A stretch of 64,000 bases of DNA from Hymenochaete sp. R1 (Eukaryota > Basidiomycota > Agaricomycetes > Hymenochaetales > Hymenochaetaceae). Where the stretch lies: contig JAFREE010000021.1 in assembly GCA_019400425.1 (NCBI GenBank), positions 62,001 to 126,000 on the forward strand, read 5' to 3'. The notes beneath the pieces are model-generated. The model searched no databases and had not been told where the DNA came from. It saw only the letters and a program-made list of their open reading frames with translations. Of this stretch, positions 1-12,971 are shown piece after piece; positions within the stretch are counted from its first letter, which is position 1; each line of letters starts with the position of its first letter. Both the position numbers and the translations under genes were made by a program.

Positions 1-1
1 T

Positions 2-505
2 GTCAGTGCTTTGGATCGCTGCTGTGGTAAAACGCAGGTAAGGGCAAGAAGGAAACGCCCTGCTAGACCTGTCAAGGCTTCAGCTTCAGGCGGTACAGAC
101 ATCTCTGGCTCTTCTGCGCCCTCTGTCCCAGCAATGGCTTCTTCTCAGGTACGGCATGAACAAGCTCGGTTCTTTCCTGAAGAAAAGAGGATAGATGATT
201 GGGAAGCGACACAACAATCTTATGGATACGAAGTAGCCGCTGGAAGGAGCGTGGGAATGGATCAGGAAGGCCCGGGACCTTCCATGCTACCTCAAGCACC
301 TCCGCCTCTGCAGCATTCGATACCCACGGGTACCGGAATCGCTGGAGGAGGTTTTGATACCGCGCGGAATGATTCTGAGGATGTCCCAATGTCGAGATAT
401 GGTGGACCCCCGCCAGGTGCGAGCGGCGTAATATGGGCGGGCGAGATGTATGGGCAGACCCTGGACCCGGCTTGGAACAACTTCATTCAGCAGTTAGGGT
501 TCTAG
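2..505 (+). CDS. 3' end of a gene, transcription-factor-like C-terminus (partial)
   Basis: An open frame enters at the window edge and stops at 503-505. The visible tail is low-complexity, rich in Gly, Pro, Ser and Gln, and ends in a short ordered segment, LDPAWNNFIQQLGF. Tails of this kind are common at the C-terminus of fungal Zn2Cys6 transcription factors, but the DNA-binding and middle domains lie outside the window, so that identity is inference. A strong donor (gtaagg, about 36) and an acceptor ending near 74 would remove 39 bp in frame, so the first residues may be intronic. The gene converges on the cupredoxin gene, with stop codons about 315 bp apart. Confidence 0.5.
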   Translation, partial: VSALDRCCGKTQVRARRKRPARPVKASASGGTDISGSSAPSVPAMASSQVRHEQARFFPEEKRIDDWEATQQSYGYEVAAGRSVGMDQEGPGPSMLPQAPPPLQHSIPTGTGIAGGGFDTARNDSEDVPMSRYGGPPPGASGVIWAGEMYGQTLDPAWNNFIQQLGF

Positions 506-820
506 GTCGAGGTGAAGGGTGCCGTTGATATGGTGGAGTCTATTTGTATGTATCTATATCCTTATTCATTTCTTGCATATGCTGTTCGCCCGTTATATAG
601 GGTATGAGGGCATTGTTTATCATCATTTGTTCGTCGAGCACATACGGGACTTCGATTCAGTCAGAGGCTGTGACGCAATAGAATGGTGTTATGGGAGCTT
701 ATGTGGGAAGGGCTGGCGCTGACAGACTGCGTCGCAATGGATTATATTATAACAAATTCTTCCTTCGACTTTTCTCACGGCTCCCCGACTTTTCTACTGT
801 CATTTTCGCGCTTCATTTCT
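506..820. other. intergenic, convergent 3' ends
   Basis: AT-rich spacer between two convergent genes. It should hold both 3' untranslated regions. No further gene is supported. Confidence 0.5.
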
Positions 821-1692
821 TCACGCGAAAGCAACGCCTATCAATGCCGTCAGGATGAATGTCATCACACCAGGACCATTCAAAGGAGCTGCGCCACTGG
901 AAGAGCCCGTCGAGGCACCGGTCGCGGTTGGCGATGCTACGGTGGCAGGCGGCGTCGAGGTTGCATCTGGGAGACCGAAACCTGAAATACTACCAGTCAA
1001 AGGGCCTGGTACGGCCGACGCCGAAGCACCTTGACCCTCGAGGAAACCAACCGATTGCTAAGAGATCCATTAATAACTTAGCAATGAAGAACGAAACGGG
1101 TGAACAATAAACAACGTACGCCAGAATTACCCTGATGCGACATCGCTGCTTGCATGTATGCATCGAACGTGAAGCTTCCGCTTGTGGGTGCGTTGATTGC
1201 ACCAACCATACCAACGTCACAGTGCGGCGAAGGAATCAGCTGCTTACAGAAGAACCAGATTGGCTCTGATGCATTGGTAATCGTCAAGTTCCAGGTTGGG
1301 AATCCTGAAGAGGTTCCCATCGGGATGAGAATGTTACCCGAGTCAAAGCCATTCCCGAGCGGGTCGCAGGGATCAGTGAAGCTTGATTGGGTGACGGAGT
1401 GGTTTCCTGGCCTTATTGGAGAGTTGAGGGAGTGATGTATGCTCTTGGAAAGAAACGCTTACTGTCCGGAGAAGGTGAACCTGACCGTGTCATTCACGTT
1501 TGCCGTAACATTGGCTGGATCGAAGAAAAATAGGTCGGTCCCTGTTGATCCACCAACCGCAATGTCCTGCAATAGAGAGGTTTTTCATTTTATATTCAGT
1601 GAGAGCTTATCTCAAGGACTTACGATAATGTTTTGGGCGAACGAAGTGCCTGCGAAGGCCAAAATTGACAGGGTCGTGAAGGGCTTCATCAT
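821..1692 (-). CDS. secreted GPI-anchored cupredoxin-like protein
   Basis: Four exons (1692-1624, 1566-1463, 1411-1131, 1029-821) give 220 residues. The start is set by a signal peptide (MMKPFTTLSILAFAGTSFA) just before a donor. The body is a plastocyanin-like fold: the conserved first copper histidine in GNHSVTQ, then Cys in PIWFFCKQ, His in SPHCDVGM and the following Met, so a type-1 copper site looks complete. A Ser/Thr/Ala/Gly-rich linker leads to a hydrophobic C-terminal segment (NGPGVMTFILTALIGVAFA) expected for GPI attachment. Proteins of this family are extracellular or wall-bound in basidiomycetes; their substrate is generally unknown. A five-residue insertion (LIPSP) sits between the Cys and His ligands. 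Confidence 0.88.
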
Positions 1693-3005
1693 AGATTGTT
1701 TTCTGAGGCGAAGCGAAAGGGGAGGGGTGTGGAAACAAATGGTGAGAGGGAGAGATCTCAGACTAAGTTATTCCAATGCAGCGCAGCTGCTCACGTTTTA
1801 TACCTTTATCCTTCCTCTCAGCATTGAAACACACGGGTCACCATGCCATCCCAGTCCAGCGGTACAGGACATCGCACCACTGCAAAAGAAGCGAGGTGTA
1901 TCGGCGACCATACCTGCTGCGCAGAAGTGTCTCCTCATTTCTACCTTGAAAACTGACTAACAGTGAGAAAGAGACATTTCAGAAGTGGAGAAGAGCGGCA
2001 TAAAAAGTCCGGATGTTGGGTGGATTGTCCCATGGATGGAGCTTATATTGAGAACGTGAGAGCGAATGGTGAGGACGGAATGTATAAATGTTATATTTAC
2101 CGATGGAATCGCGACTAGAAGCTGCACTGCGACTACTTTCGAGGAGCTGAAAAAAGAAGTGGGATACTAGGAGAGTGCTTTGTGGTCGCGTGAATGAAAT
2201 AACGTGATTCCCTGGTTCTGAATAATTTCTGGATAAGTTCTTGTCAGTCGGCTTCCAGACAATCTTGAAACGAAGGCAGCTTTTGCATTCTTATACACAC
2301 GCCAAAACTATAACAAGTATACTGCGGGGGCGAGAAAAGCCTGCTACGTCATGCGATTCGAGTTTTGAGAAAAGAATTTTCATTCGGATAATATGGGAAT
2401 CGAAGCGTCCTGGAACGAGTCAATGATAACATGACCAATAATCGTGAGATTCAAACAAAATAACGATTGCACACGATGGCGTGAGTAATTGTACTTGAAA
2501 AATATTGACCTATGAGCGCATGCATCTGAGGCCTGCAGTCGCAGTAGATAAAAGACCGACTCGGAGGAAGAGTGTGAGAGGAGAGAGGAGACAAAATCTC
2601 TCAAAAATCTCCGGGAGTTTAGTTCACCACGTGATCGTATGAACACCAAACATGGAAATTTTCATTTGGCCTTATCCACAACATCTCTCATTTCAACGAC
2701 GACATCGAACTTACGGTAATCTACAATCACTTCCGCTTAGAACGCGCAGGCTGGCTATTCTCACTCTTGGGCATACCAGTGAAGGAAGCATTCGACAGGG
2801 AGATAAAGCGATGCTAACCCGCCGCAGTCTTCCGCGGACATTCACCAGCCTCGTCAGCCGCAGAGCACCCTGAGATGCCCGCCTCACTCCGTGCCATAGA
2901 TAGATATCCTGAAAAAAGCTTTTCTCAGAATGAAGTCCGTCAGTGTCGTTCGGAGCCCTCTGGAGGTAACAAAACTGCCGTCACCGTCACCCTCGCGCCA
3001 TCTCG
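1693..3005. other. intergenic, divergent promoter region
   Basis: About 1.3 kb between divergently transcribed genes. Several short open frames occur, but none has splice signals, codon patterns or similarity I can support. TATA-like tracts occur around 1998-2010 and 2080-2095. It probably carries the promoter of the cupredoxin gene on the left and of the serine-rich gene on the right. Confidence 0.4.
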
Positions 3006-4899
3006 ATGCCCGATTCTCAACCATCATTCCTCACCAATCTCGCAGACGCATGCAAGTCGAACCTCAAGCCCAAGACCCCGGTGCGGAAACGTATTATCAG
3101 GAAGACATCACGTCGGAAAGAGGCCCCACCTGATATTACTCTACCTCGCGATATCATTCGGAAGGCTTCTGCACCGAACCTTGTATACTCAGCTCGAAGC
3201 AGATCATCGTCCGCATCTGCGTCTACGTCCGCATCGGCTACCTCAGGCTCTGTGTACTCTCACAATTCTTCTTGGTCCTGGCGTACCACGTCTTCATCCG
3301 TCGCGACTCCCGGATCCCCAGAGGCATCCTCTTTCGGCGGCGATTCGGCATCAGCGCACTACTCGACACTTAGTAGTGTTTTCGTAGAAGACAGCTGTGG
3401 AAGCTTCAACATGGAAACTGGATATATATCACAGCAAGATTTTTGCGAATTCAACGAAGAGAAAGACGGTGAGGCCTGTTGGGACTTCAAATGTAGAGCT
3501 GGAAAAAGAAACAGGGCACCCAGCCTCAGCGACAGTGTTTGCTCCACCCCAGATGAAGAGTCAGCCAGCATCGTATACGGCGAGTACTCGTCGAGCAACC
3601 CAAGCCCAGGGTTCGGAAAGGTTTCAGATATGGAGAGTTGTTCATCACGAAGAGCTCCTCTTCGGAAGAAAACATATGAATGTTCCGAGAACCTTTCGCA
3701 TTCTTCAGCTCTATCACCTAGCCTACCCATGCCGTCCCCTACGATGGAGGAGCTCCGTAGCAGCGAAGCGTCCTGCTCAGGACGCAGCGTAAAGCGTAGT
3801 GGAGGTGTCTTTAGTCCCAAAGGCCAACCAGCACCCGATATAGCGACTCCACCTCCATTAGACAAGTCTGGAGATACTAAAGACGTTGGCGAGACGAGTC
3901 TTCTTGACTTCCCATTAGAGTTCGAGGTAGGCTTAATTCCAGTTTTTTGCGTACCTTGAAGTACTCAATGGTCACCTTGCGTAGCCCTTCAAAATTGTAC
4001 CGTCAAGTATCGAGCCCTCTCTCGCTGACGCCGAACAAGGCACATCAGAACTATCAAAAGGTTTCCGTGCTCCTATCTTCACATCTAAGTCAGCTTCAGC
4101 TCCGCTCCCTTCTACTTCCCACGCCCAACTCGTGCCATCCCTGGCCTCACATACATCTGTCGACTCTTTCTCTACTATTAGACCGGTGAGTCCACCCCGA
4201 TCCTCCGCGCGACCCACAATGACTTATTCCACCATCAAAATCAAGCTGGATGAAGAGTCAAGGCGCCTCGCATTGATATCTGCTCTCGGGCTTGGATCAA
4301 CGAAATCAGGGCTAGCCTCGATAGATGCTGCTGAGTCTGTTACAATATTGACGTGTCGGGATGGTTCAAGTCTACCACCAAGTTCGAGTTCAAATCCGGG
4401 ATCACGTACGAAGAACGAAGGTGTTACGTCAAAAGTTCAAGGCTCTGATTCATCCTCAACGCTCAAAGCTATTGCCGCATTAGCCATCAACCGAATTTCC
4501 TTCGCTCAAGTCACTGAACCGATTGCAGCTGAACCACATCAACGTGAATGGCCTAGTCCGACAGTTCAAGGCCGGGAGCCCGATGTCATTGACTGCGGCT
4601 CCAAGCCCAAGACTCAATCCGCAATTGAAAGGGAGAGAGGACCACTCTCAACTGTGATCCAACCGTCCAACACTGGCTCGAGCGTTCCAATCCCACGTAA
4701 CGACGCACGTACCGCTCACATCAGACAGAAGTCATCAAATTCGCATTTCCAAACCCCGTCAGACTTGCCTGACATTTCCGTATCGAAGAGCAAAATTAGT
4801 TTGGGCGACTTGGAGAAATTGCCTTGGTCGGATGGGGTTTGGAAGAAGGGACACGCTCGTATGGCGTCGAAGTCTTTGAAAGAAAATAAATTGGGGTAA
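3006..4899 (+). CDS. serine-rich hypothetical protein
   Basis: Two exons, 3006-3926 and 3985-4899, joined by a 58-bp intron (gtaggc...gtag) in phase 0, give 611 residues. The protein is largely disordered: a basic N-terminus (PKTPVRKRIIRKTSRRK), Ser-rich tracts with alternating Ser/Ala around residues 65-80, a region repeatedly pairing Ser with Pro, and a C-terminus ending ...WKKGHARMASKSLKENKLG. The basic cluster could be a nuclear localisation signal. No catalytic domain is recognised. The ATG at 3006 begins the longest uninterrupted frame; upstream exons cannot be excluded. Confidence 0.75.
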
Positions 4900-5700
4900 A
4901 AGACAGGATAGTTGATAATCTGTTACGTGCTTTGTATTGCTTGCTTATCTGTCTCCGTCGAGCTGTAAGTGTTTGTCTTCTCTATGTTTTGAACTTCTCG
5001 TCTGTGCTTTCCCAGTTTACCTGCTATCCCTCCAAATTGAACAATCAGTTAAACGCATTACATATTAGCTAGTATTTAAGTTGGCGAAGGTTTTGGGAAA
5101 CAAATAAAGCCGAAGCGCCATAACCCTATCGAATCATGTACAAGATAAACAAACAAAGCTCAATAGTTACAAGCAGGGCACGTCCTTCAGGATCCGTAAT
5201 CGAGCCATAAGAAGCACAGAACACCGTCCATTCGATATGTAAGACCAGAAAAAAGGAAGGGGTAATTCGACCTCACGCATTACTTTCCAATTCATGACAT
5301 CATTTACCGAATCATTCTCCCCACGATTTTGGATAGCTCCCTCTTTAACCTCTACTTGAGTACCTCCTTTACTCATATGCAATGTCGACTTCCGCTGAAC
5401 TCGGCGAGGACCATGAGATTCAAAGAAAACCAAAGTGGCATGTTTTTAAGCATAAAAACCATACAAAAAATAAACAAATAAGGCATAACAGTTAGGAAGC
5501 AGGGATCAAAACACGTTCAGAAGAGGACTTGAAAGCAAAAACACAGCAAGAAAGGCGGGGAATTAGAAGTTAGAAACTTACAGATACTACAAAGAAGTGT
5601 GAAAAATAACCACAGGGACGTGGGTGCAAGGGTGAAATTGCAAAGAAAAAAGAATTGGAGGATGGACGTGACAAATTGGTAATGGGAGTGAGAAATCGAG
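4900..5700. other. intergenic, convergent 3' ends
   Basis: AT-rich spacer of about 800 bp between two convergent genes, with A-rich stretches such as 5455-5480. No gene supported. Confidence 0.4.
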
Positions 5701-7745
5701 TTAGGTACTGACCCGTTGACCATTTGCGTTTCTAAAGTAAGAAACGCAACGGTCCCGCAATCGCTCTAAAACTGTTCTATTCGAATCATTATGACCAACG
5801 TGATCAGAGTCCGCGTCAACCTCGTTCGCTCCGTTCTGCTCTCCGCAGAATCTCACCTGAGTCTGGCTCCGCCTTGTCATCGTAGTCAGACGTTGAGAGC
5901 GAGTCTGAAGACGGTGTGATTTCCGAGTCATCATCGACGTCGAAGATGCCGTAGGCGCAAGCGAAGGAGGCGGATCTCGTATCCGATACTGAGACTGACC
6001 TTGGTTGGAAGAGCTGGAAGTGACGGAATTTTGCCCGAGGACCGCTTGGAGTTCTTCCCTGAGCTTGCGAAGCTCGGCGAGTTGCAACGTATTGAAATGG
6101 TTGGGGTCCACTCCCGTTTCGAAATCCGAGTCATCAACAAGAGATCGAGACGGAAGAATCGTAGCAGGCTTCGAGTTGTTGGGATTGAAGGAAAAACGAA
6201 CGGCGGACGGGTATCGTAGTGTGGGCTGCACCGGCGTTTGTGTATCATTCTCTCGCGTTACGTCCATGAAAGGAAGGGTTTCGATGTCAAAGCGGTATTG
6301 CTTTCGAGCAAAATGTCCATTTTCTCCGTTTTCAAGCATATGCTCGATCTGGTCCACTTTATGGTGGAGAGTCCGCAGCTCATCGAGCAACGAGGACGAT
6401 GTAGTAGCTTGACTGCGTTCGCCTTGAATCCGGATATCAGAGTTGCCAATCTGCTTAACTCGCTCCAAAGTACTTGATTGCTCGTTCGAGCTTAGTTCTG
6501 CATCCGCGACTGGAATGCTTCCAATACGCATCCTTCTCTCTTCGACTTCGATGTCCATGTTCCCAGTTTCCGGTGCCAGCGGGTATGTAGGACCCGGAAC
6601 GACGAGATGCTTCCGTTTCTTTTCGATAAGCTCATCTGGTGACATCTGAGGAAAATGAGAAGGAAGAGGGGCTTTGCGTATCGGTGGTGATGGAGTGGGA
6701 GAATATTCCGACACAACAGCAGCATCAACACCATCAAAAATGGAGTTTGACGCGGAGTGAATCATGACATTGGGATTCAACGTGGATGGCGGATACGCGG
6801 AACACAAGCTTGTAGTTGAATGGGATGATGTAGTCGGAGAAGAGCTAGAAGACGAGTGGTTTTCGCTGGCAAACAGGGCCTATGTTAATGATCGCTCTAC
6901 ACGTTAAAATGATTTCTTACTTCGGAATTGGATCAACTTCTTGCATACAGGTCCTCAATTCCAGTACTTTGAGCTGTTCGCCTTCTACGGATATTGGACC
7001 TTGCTGACATCGTGTATCCCGGTCGTAAAACATCCTTTCTTTGAGGAAAGACCCTAGATGCTTTAGTTCGCGAGAACGCGTTGATGACAGCGCACTGGCC
7101 CTTCTGGTCTTGGAATATTCTGCGAATGCATTGGTTTGATACCCCTCGTACGCAGCTTTCAGTCTGGTAGAAAAAGATTGAGGACACATAAAAACAACAT
7201 GAAAGTTGAATGACACACCTTTCTCTTCCCTCTTCCGTAAAAATGAAGGAACGCCCTTCACCTACGTCAGAAGAATCAGCCAGACCAGTCGTATACTATG
7301 AAGAAGGTCGTTGAACATTTCTTGGTTCGAAGCTCGAGGTTTCAGTATTTTCGTGATAACACGTACAAGCGATTTCAAGGCCTTCTCTACTAACGATCCT
7401 GTTCGGGGTCCACATCCCAGCTTCGCAAGAGACCTTTCCTTCTTTACTTGAAGAAACAGTTATGTCAGCCCGCTGCATAAAGAAGGGAGCACTATATAAG
7501 GTGCGTACCTCTCTTGATAAGCTCCTCCACGGTTAACGATACCTCTAGTTCACGCTCATCGAGTCTCCCGAGGAGTGCGAACAAGACTGCAAGTCAAGTG
7601 CCACGTTCCATTTCATTCGAGAGAATGAGCGGGATGTGGTGAAGGAGTCCGAAAAGAAAGAGCATGATTTCACCCATAAACGCGATTAGAAACTCAGAAG
7701 GGTGTTCTGAGCCGGACGATACTCACCCTGCTCATTCGTTGCCAT
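5701..7745 (-). CDS. hypothetical protein with N-terminal helical domain and basic C-terminus
   Basis: Six exons fit: 7745-7727, 7586-7509, 7446-7297, 7261-7219, 7163-6921 and 6865-5701, total 1698 bp, 565 residues. The order is a short helical N-terminus (MATNEQVLFALLGRLDERELEVSL is split by the first intron), a conserved-looking block RLKAAYEGYQTNAF, then a long disordered Ser-rich half. It includes a helix LLDELRTLHHKVDQIEHMLEN (about residues 285-305), a second predicted helix LQLAELRKLREELQAVL, and Arg-rich stretches near the end. These helices suggest coiled-coil contacts. The intron between exons 3 and 4 would be only 35 bp, so that junction is the weakest part. No family recognised; low-complexity content fits a scaffold or nuclear protein. 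Confidence 0.65.
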
Positions 7746-8640
7746 CTCAAAAGGTATCACAAGGTTCCCGCAACTAGTATTGTCTCTGCGCCGCTTTCCT
7801 CTCTTTACGGGAGTGTTTCGCGCTGGAAAATCCCCCAATCTCCTGATAAAACTGGGGTGAAAGGTGCAGTTGGGTGCTTAAAGATAGTTATTGATACGGA
7901 ATGAGTTTTGGACGGTGAGGGTCGAAGGTCGAGGTTCAAGTCAAAGAGCGCAACTACTCACCACGTTAACAGGGTCGGCCAATCGTCAGAATCAAAGCCG
8001 AAGCCAGAGCGCTATTACTCTTCACATCCCATCCCAGACAGCACACCTTTTAACCAAACTCGAAACTCCGCCCTATTGTCTTCCCCATCCCATCCCGTCG
8101 CAAGTCCACGTTCACAACGGGGCTCCTGACTACCGAACATAGGTTTTTTAATCCTCGAGTCGACAGGTCAAAGAGGCTGAATAGGTTCCGCGTAGTGTTT
8201 GATCAAGTCGGGAAGCGACACAATTAACGGGACAGTGCAATGAATGACTCAATGTGCGTCGTCTCGTCGTCGTGTAGCATGGTGGAAAAGAGGAAGAACA
8301 AAAGGCGGAGGTAAAACGCGTCGCGATCCGAGATTCTCGGCGTTAAACTTGATTGCTTTATACGGACACACGTCGATCATATCATAATGACAGTGGCCAA
8401 ATACAGACAAATAGTAGAAGTCTGACTCTGACTCGGGAGTCTACCCATTGAATATCGTAATGATGTCGAAAGCAATCAGTATTCATGTATAGACGAATGA
8501 TACAGATACAACAAAATTACTTCTACGTGTAAGATATAAAATTATTCCAAAGACAATAAATAAGAAAAGTCCTCGTTCCATTTTTCGTCTAGGTCGCATT
8601 CTACTACGAATCATTACTTCTATTAGACTCTCAACCCATC
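7746..8640. other. intergenic, upstream of the six-exon gene
   Basis: Roughly 900 bp between the 3' end of the lipase gene and the 5' end of the six-exon gene, both on the minus strand. Nothing recognisable beyond short chance open frames. Confidence 0.4.
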
Positions 8641-10542
8641 TCACAGAACCAGCTGATCCGCCAAATGCTTCAAAACGCCCCAACCACGCTTATGCAAGTC
8701 GAAATTCTTCACGTCCCGCGAGATAATCGTCGCATGCGCGTTGAACACCGGGTCGATAAACGCCATGTGTTTTGTCATGTTGGGAAGTGCATTCAGATGG
8801 TCGCACATCGTGAGCTGAGATTTGGTGAGGATCGGATGACCTTTGGGGGTCTTTAAGTTCAATTGTGATCCTGTGTTAGGTTCCGAACTGGGTTTGTTTG
8901 ATGCGTCGTTAATTAAATGTACTGAGGAAATGCCGTCTGTATCCTCGTGAGACCGAGGTACGTGTTCGTTTCCATTAGTCTTCCTAGCCCCATCCACATT
9001 TACAATCTTCTCATGTGCCTTGTCAGGATTGACATGCCGAGTATCGTTGGCTACATGTCCCCCAAAGTCATCTTCAATCACATCTGCGACGGCGCGCTCG
9101 ATCTCGTTCTCAAATCGTGCGAGGACGTGCATGAGAGCGTTTTCCTTCGCAGATTCGTCATCTTCTAACAAACGGAGACGTTTGCGTGAGGATCGGGAAT
9201 GGAGGGTGAGGCGGATGAGGACGAGGGACATGAAGGAAGGCACGATGATAGGGAAGAATACCCATATGAACTATGACGGGAAAAGATACGAGGTCAGGCG
9301 GAAACAGTAGATTTCACGTTTCGGACGCAGTGATGACTCACGGTTTTTACCGGTAAACTGAATTGCCTGAATGGAGGTGGCAGGTCATACGCCATTTTGA
9401 AACTACGAAACCAGGCCGGCGTCAGAGGCTTTGGCTTGTCTTCTTTCTTCGGTGGTTCCGCTGGTAACGTGTAGGAGACTATCATTGGATCATATTTCGA
9501 ATCGAATTCTCTGTTATAAAACAGTTGTCAACGAGTTGAATAAGATCAAAAGAAAGTTCCTACACTTCTAAACCTGTTTCTTTGCGATCTACAAACGGAT
9601 CTCTAGTCTCAATCAGAGCCGTCAGGTATGGGACAGTTATGTCGTTGACGCTGTTTATACCATTCAGAACACTGAAGGTCGCGATCGACTTCAGGTACTC
9701 ACGCATTTCCATATACAAGGACACGCTCGAACTTTTCTAGCGCTTGAAAAAATATTTCCTCTATCGACTACTTCAGCGGATCACAAAGAATGAAATCTGA
9801 TTGCAACGTACTCGGGTCCGCCATAACTTCCAACAGACTCCTCCCGCTTGGACCCCACTTGTCCACCCCAAAGAATTGCTCGCCTGTCCGGCTGAGCAGG
9901 CGTGAGCCAAGATATGAACGCATTGTGGACCATATTGAGCCGGTGTGTAGGAGGCCGATGTGCGGAGTTGAAACTGTGGCGAAGTTGACGGGAGTGATTC
10001 GGTCAAAGAATGAGCGGTTGCGGAGGATCCTGAAAGCCCGATGAATGGTATTAATGGAATCCATAGTCAATTGTAAAACAAATCATTTGCGTACCCAATG
10101 ACATAGCGAGCGAGGAGACCACCGAGGGAATATCCTACGCTGGAGAACCGAGTAACCGTCTTACCGTCCTCCTCAAGCTCTTTCACTCTCTGAACAACCT
10201 ATAAAATCGAATGAATCAGAATTTGTGATAAATCCCTGTATAAACAACCCACCCACCTCGTCTGCAACGCGCTCGCCTCCCCAGTCGATGCCGTCTAGCG
10301 AACCGACCATGCTCGTAAGCTTCCCCCTCACACTTACAGAATAAGGAACAATGCTCACCATACGTCGACTCGTCCCTATTTGAATGGACGACCAGCAGCT
10401 CCAATGCGACATCCGAACCAGATTTAGCGTCCTCCGCAGCGCCCTTCGTCTCCCAGATGATACGCTTCATCTCCGCGAGATGGCTCGGGTTCCCCCACAT
10501 GCCATGAACGAGAACGAGAAGGTGAACGTCTTCAACAGCCAT
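8641..10542 (-). CDS. ROG1-type lipase / DUF676 serine esterase
   Basis: Eight exons (10542-10359, 10294-10257, 10198-10095, 10029-9812, 9760-9703, 9650-9564, 9510-9342, 9270-8641) give 495 residues. The N-terminus LLVLVHGMWGNPSHL is the oxyanion-side strand of the alpha/beta-hydrolase fold; TYDGIDWGGERVADE follows, and GYSLGG carries the nucleophile serine. STPHIGLLH and VNDITVPYLTA (typical of the catalytic Asp region) complete the family pattern. After the hydrolase domain, FIWVFFPIIVPSFMSLVLIRL is a hydrophobic segment that may anchor the protein to membrane or lipid droplets, as in yeast YOR059C/ROG1 relatives. The C-terminal domain ends with FDLHKRGWGVLKHLADQLVL, which includes a likely catalytic-His region (NAHATIISRD). 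Expected role: hydrolysis of acyl- or monoacylglycerols. Confidence 0.9.
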
Positions 10543-11822
10543 GGTTTTCTTCTTTCAGTGTCTTCTACTGCCGAAGTTTCAGTTGATCGTTATATAGTGG
10601 AAACGGTGACAACATGGGAAGAAACGATCGGTGTTTGGTGCGGAAGTGTGCTGCTGTGGGTGACGCACTCGGCCGGCAGAATGAACCTAGACCGCGTGAA
10701 TTTACAGCCACTCTGCTGCAAAAGGCGCGTCATCCTGATGCCGATCTCTTTTGCAATAGACTTTGTCGATCGAGATTACAAATATCTTACCATAGCTAAA
10801 ATTACTAAGCTAAAGCATCCGACCGTCCGATGAAAAAAAAAGCAGAAAAAGAAAGAGACAAAGAAGAGCTTTGACCTAGGTTTATCATGATCGGCGACTT
10901 GGTGAGGCAGAACACTGAACAGAAATCTCTTTAAGAAGAAAGAGCGTTCACAGTCCAGCCTATGACATACGGATCTACGAAACTATCATAGAAAACTTGC
11001 GGTCAACCGAGTTCCAGGGACACGCAAATCCAGCCGATGCCTCGCCACGTTTGCTCCAGATGTTTAGGGACCGATGGCCACCGTAGCTACAGTAGCCATC
11101 GAAAAAATGTCCTATAGCATGCAGACAGTGATCAATGGCCGTAATCCGCTAAGTAGTCCGATAGCATATGTCCTGCGGTCAGTCTAGTAGTGGGTAATGC
11201 TAGTAGTTACTGTAGTAGATGAACAAGCGAAGGCTCGAAGGTGGCGGCGCAAGACGCCAACAGAGCGCACTCTGTTAGCAAAGATGTTCAACATGTCCTA
11301 CAGCCCTTTGGTATCTACAAGTACGATTGATAAGTCTTCGAAAGCCTCCTTTACTTTGACTTTACCACAAAGTAGTATTCCTTGATTTTTTTTATCGAAG
11401 AAATCGACAAGCACTTTGGCAACAAGAATCAGGACAGGAAATCACATACCCATGGGCTCCATTGAACGAACTCAAAAGAGGCGCGTCCGAACAGAAAAAT
11501 GTGGTTCAACCCATTTCGTGCATGTTTGAACCGTTACTGGAGGGTAAGTTTCGTAGAAGATGGACGTGGACTGTGCTCGATATGTAGATGCTCACAAGAC
11601 GCCTCTGGATCAAACAATCAAAAAGAGGTGTATGTGGATCGCAGCAACCGCCCAAACAAGCATCTGCTTTCTGCTAGAATTTGCGGCCGCACAATGCAGG
11701 TTAACTTTGATACATCATATCAATAGCTTCACGAGCAAAATGTGATGATAGTCATGAGTTTGTGGACGTTCCGATCATCAACCGTGCCATGCTCGTTTGT
11801 AATAGGTGGAATACAACATCAC
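10543..11822. other. intergenic, no gene seen
   Basis: Upstream region of the lipase gene plus about 1 kb more. Short open frames only, with no convincing splice structure or similarity. Confidence 0.35.
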
Positions 11823-12773
11823 TCACTTTGATGAACTCAGCGTCGTCCAGCCCCGTTTGAAGAGATTCTCCTTCTCCTTCTTCGGTCCAATGCCACGCGC
11901 ACCGAAAAGTTCGTCATTCCCGACTGGCTGGAACATCAAGTATTCCGCTTTCGACAGCTTGCTTGAATGATTCTGGTTTTGCTCTGGTATGCTCAGTACT
12001 AGTGGATACAAGATGACCGCAGGCAGCATAGATATTGAAATGAGCCAAGATGAGATAAGACCGTAGGAAGAATACTGGATTTACAAGCGACTTGCGGGGT
12101 TTGCCGGCTGTCTTCTTTGCCCTGTCCCATGCAACGAGTCGCGCAACGGCTTGGCGTTATAGGCCGGATAAGACAAGGTCCAAATGGATCCTGTCGTGCA
12201 GTATTGCTGTCGATGTCGATACCTGGTTCATGAAATAACAAATAGCGATAGTTGAAAGGAGCTCGGAGAAAGGAAAGAGCAAAACAAAGCCGCTCCCTGC
12301 CGCCTTTTCCCCTTTGATGGCGACGATCATTACCTATTTTGGCGTAGGCGAACTGACCTGACTCGAATCGACCTACGGTGAATCTGACATCTCTTTCCTC
12401 CCTACCACCATCCAACCTAGACCTCATCATATCTATTTTTGTCTTAAGTCGCATCCGGTATTTGGTATCAAAAGTCTCATTTGTTCGAACAATCGAAACA
12501 CATCTGTCGGCCACGTTTCGGTCACGACATCGCGCGCCCAAGCCTCAAACCATCTCGCAGCATGGAACCCACCACCATCTTTGTTCTGAGTGTCAAGAGA
12601 TGTATAGGTATACTGTCAGCCTGAGCGAACTCAGTAAGCCTCGCTCTGCGCCTGCATAGTTGACACTCTGTTCGAATTTGAGCTTTGATTGTATCTTTCC
12701 AAGCTTGATGCCAGGTGGCCTCCACTATTTTCATTTCAACTTCATCAAAGTTATGGGAAGGCAGGCCTATCAT
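11823..12773 (-). other. possible degenerate or unresolved minus-strand gene
   Basis: Several minus-strand stretches look protein-like but cannot be joined in one clean frame. These are FDEVEMKIVEATWHQAWKDT (about 12750-12690), ARWFEAWARDVVTETWP in a second frame (about 12560-12510), FTVGRFESGQFAYAKIG (about 12380-12330), and KAEYLMFQPVGNDELFGARG (about 11960-11895). The last is followed by a good donor (gtgagt) at about 11830. This is either a multi-exon gene I cannot resolve or a decaying one. No family recognised. Confidence 0.25.
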
Positions 12774-12971
12774 CAGATGATTTTTAGAGCTTGAATCCCT
12801 GGGCTTCCATCATCCTCATTTACGCCATTTCCATCTGTATGGAAAGGCAATTCTATGAGTTACCGAACGACACTGGCATACTTGCAAGTCTTTTCCTTGG
12901 TATAAATACATGTACTTTTCGTTTCCAAGATCACCGCCGCGAGCGCCCCCTTCTCCTGTGCCTCAATTACA

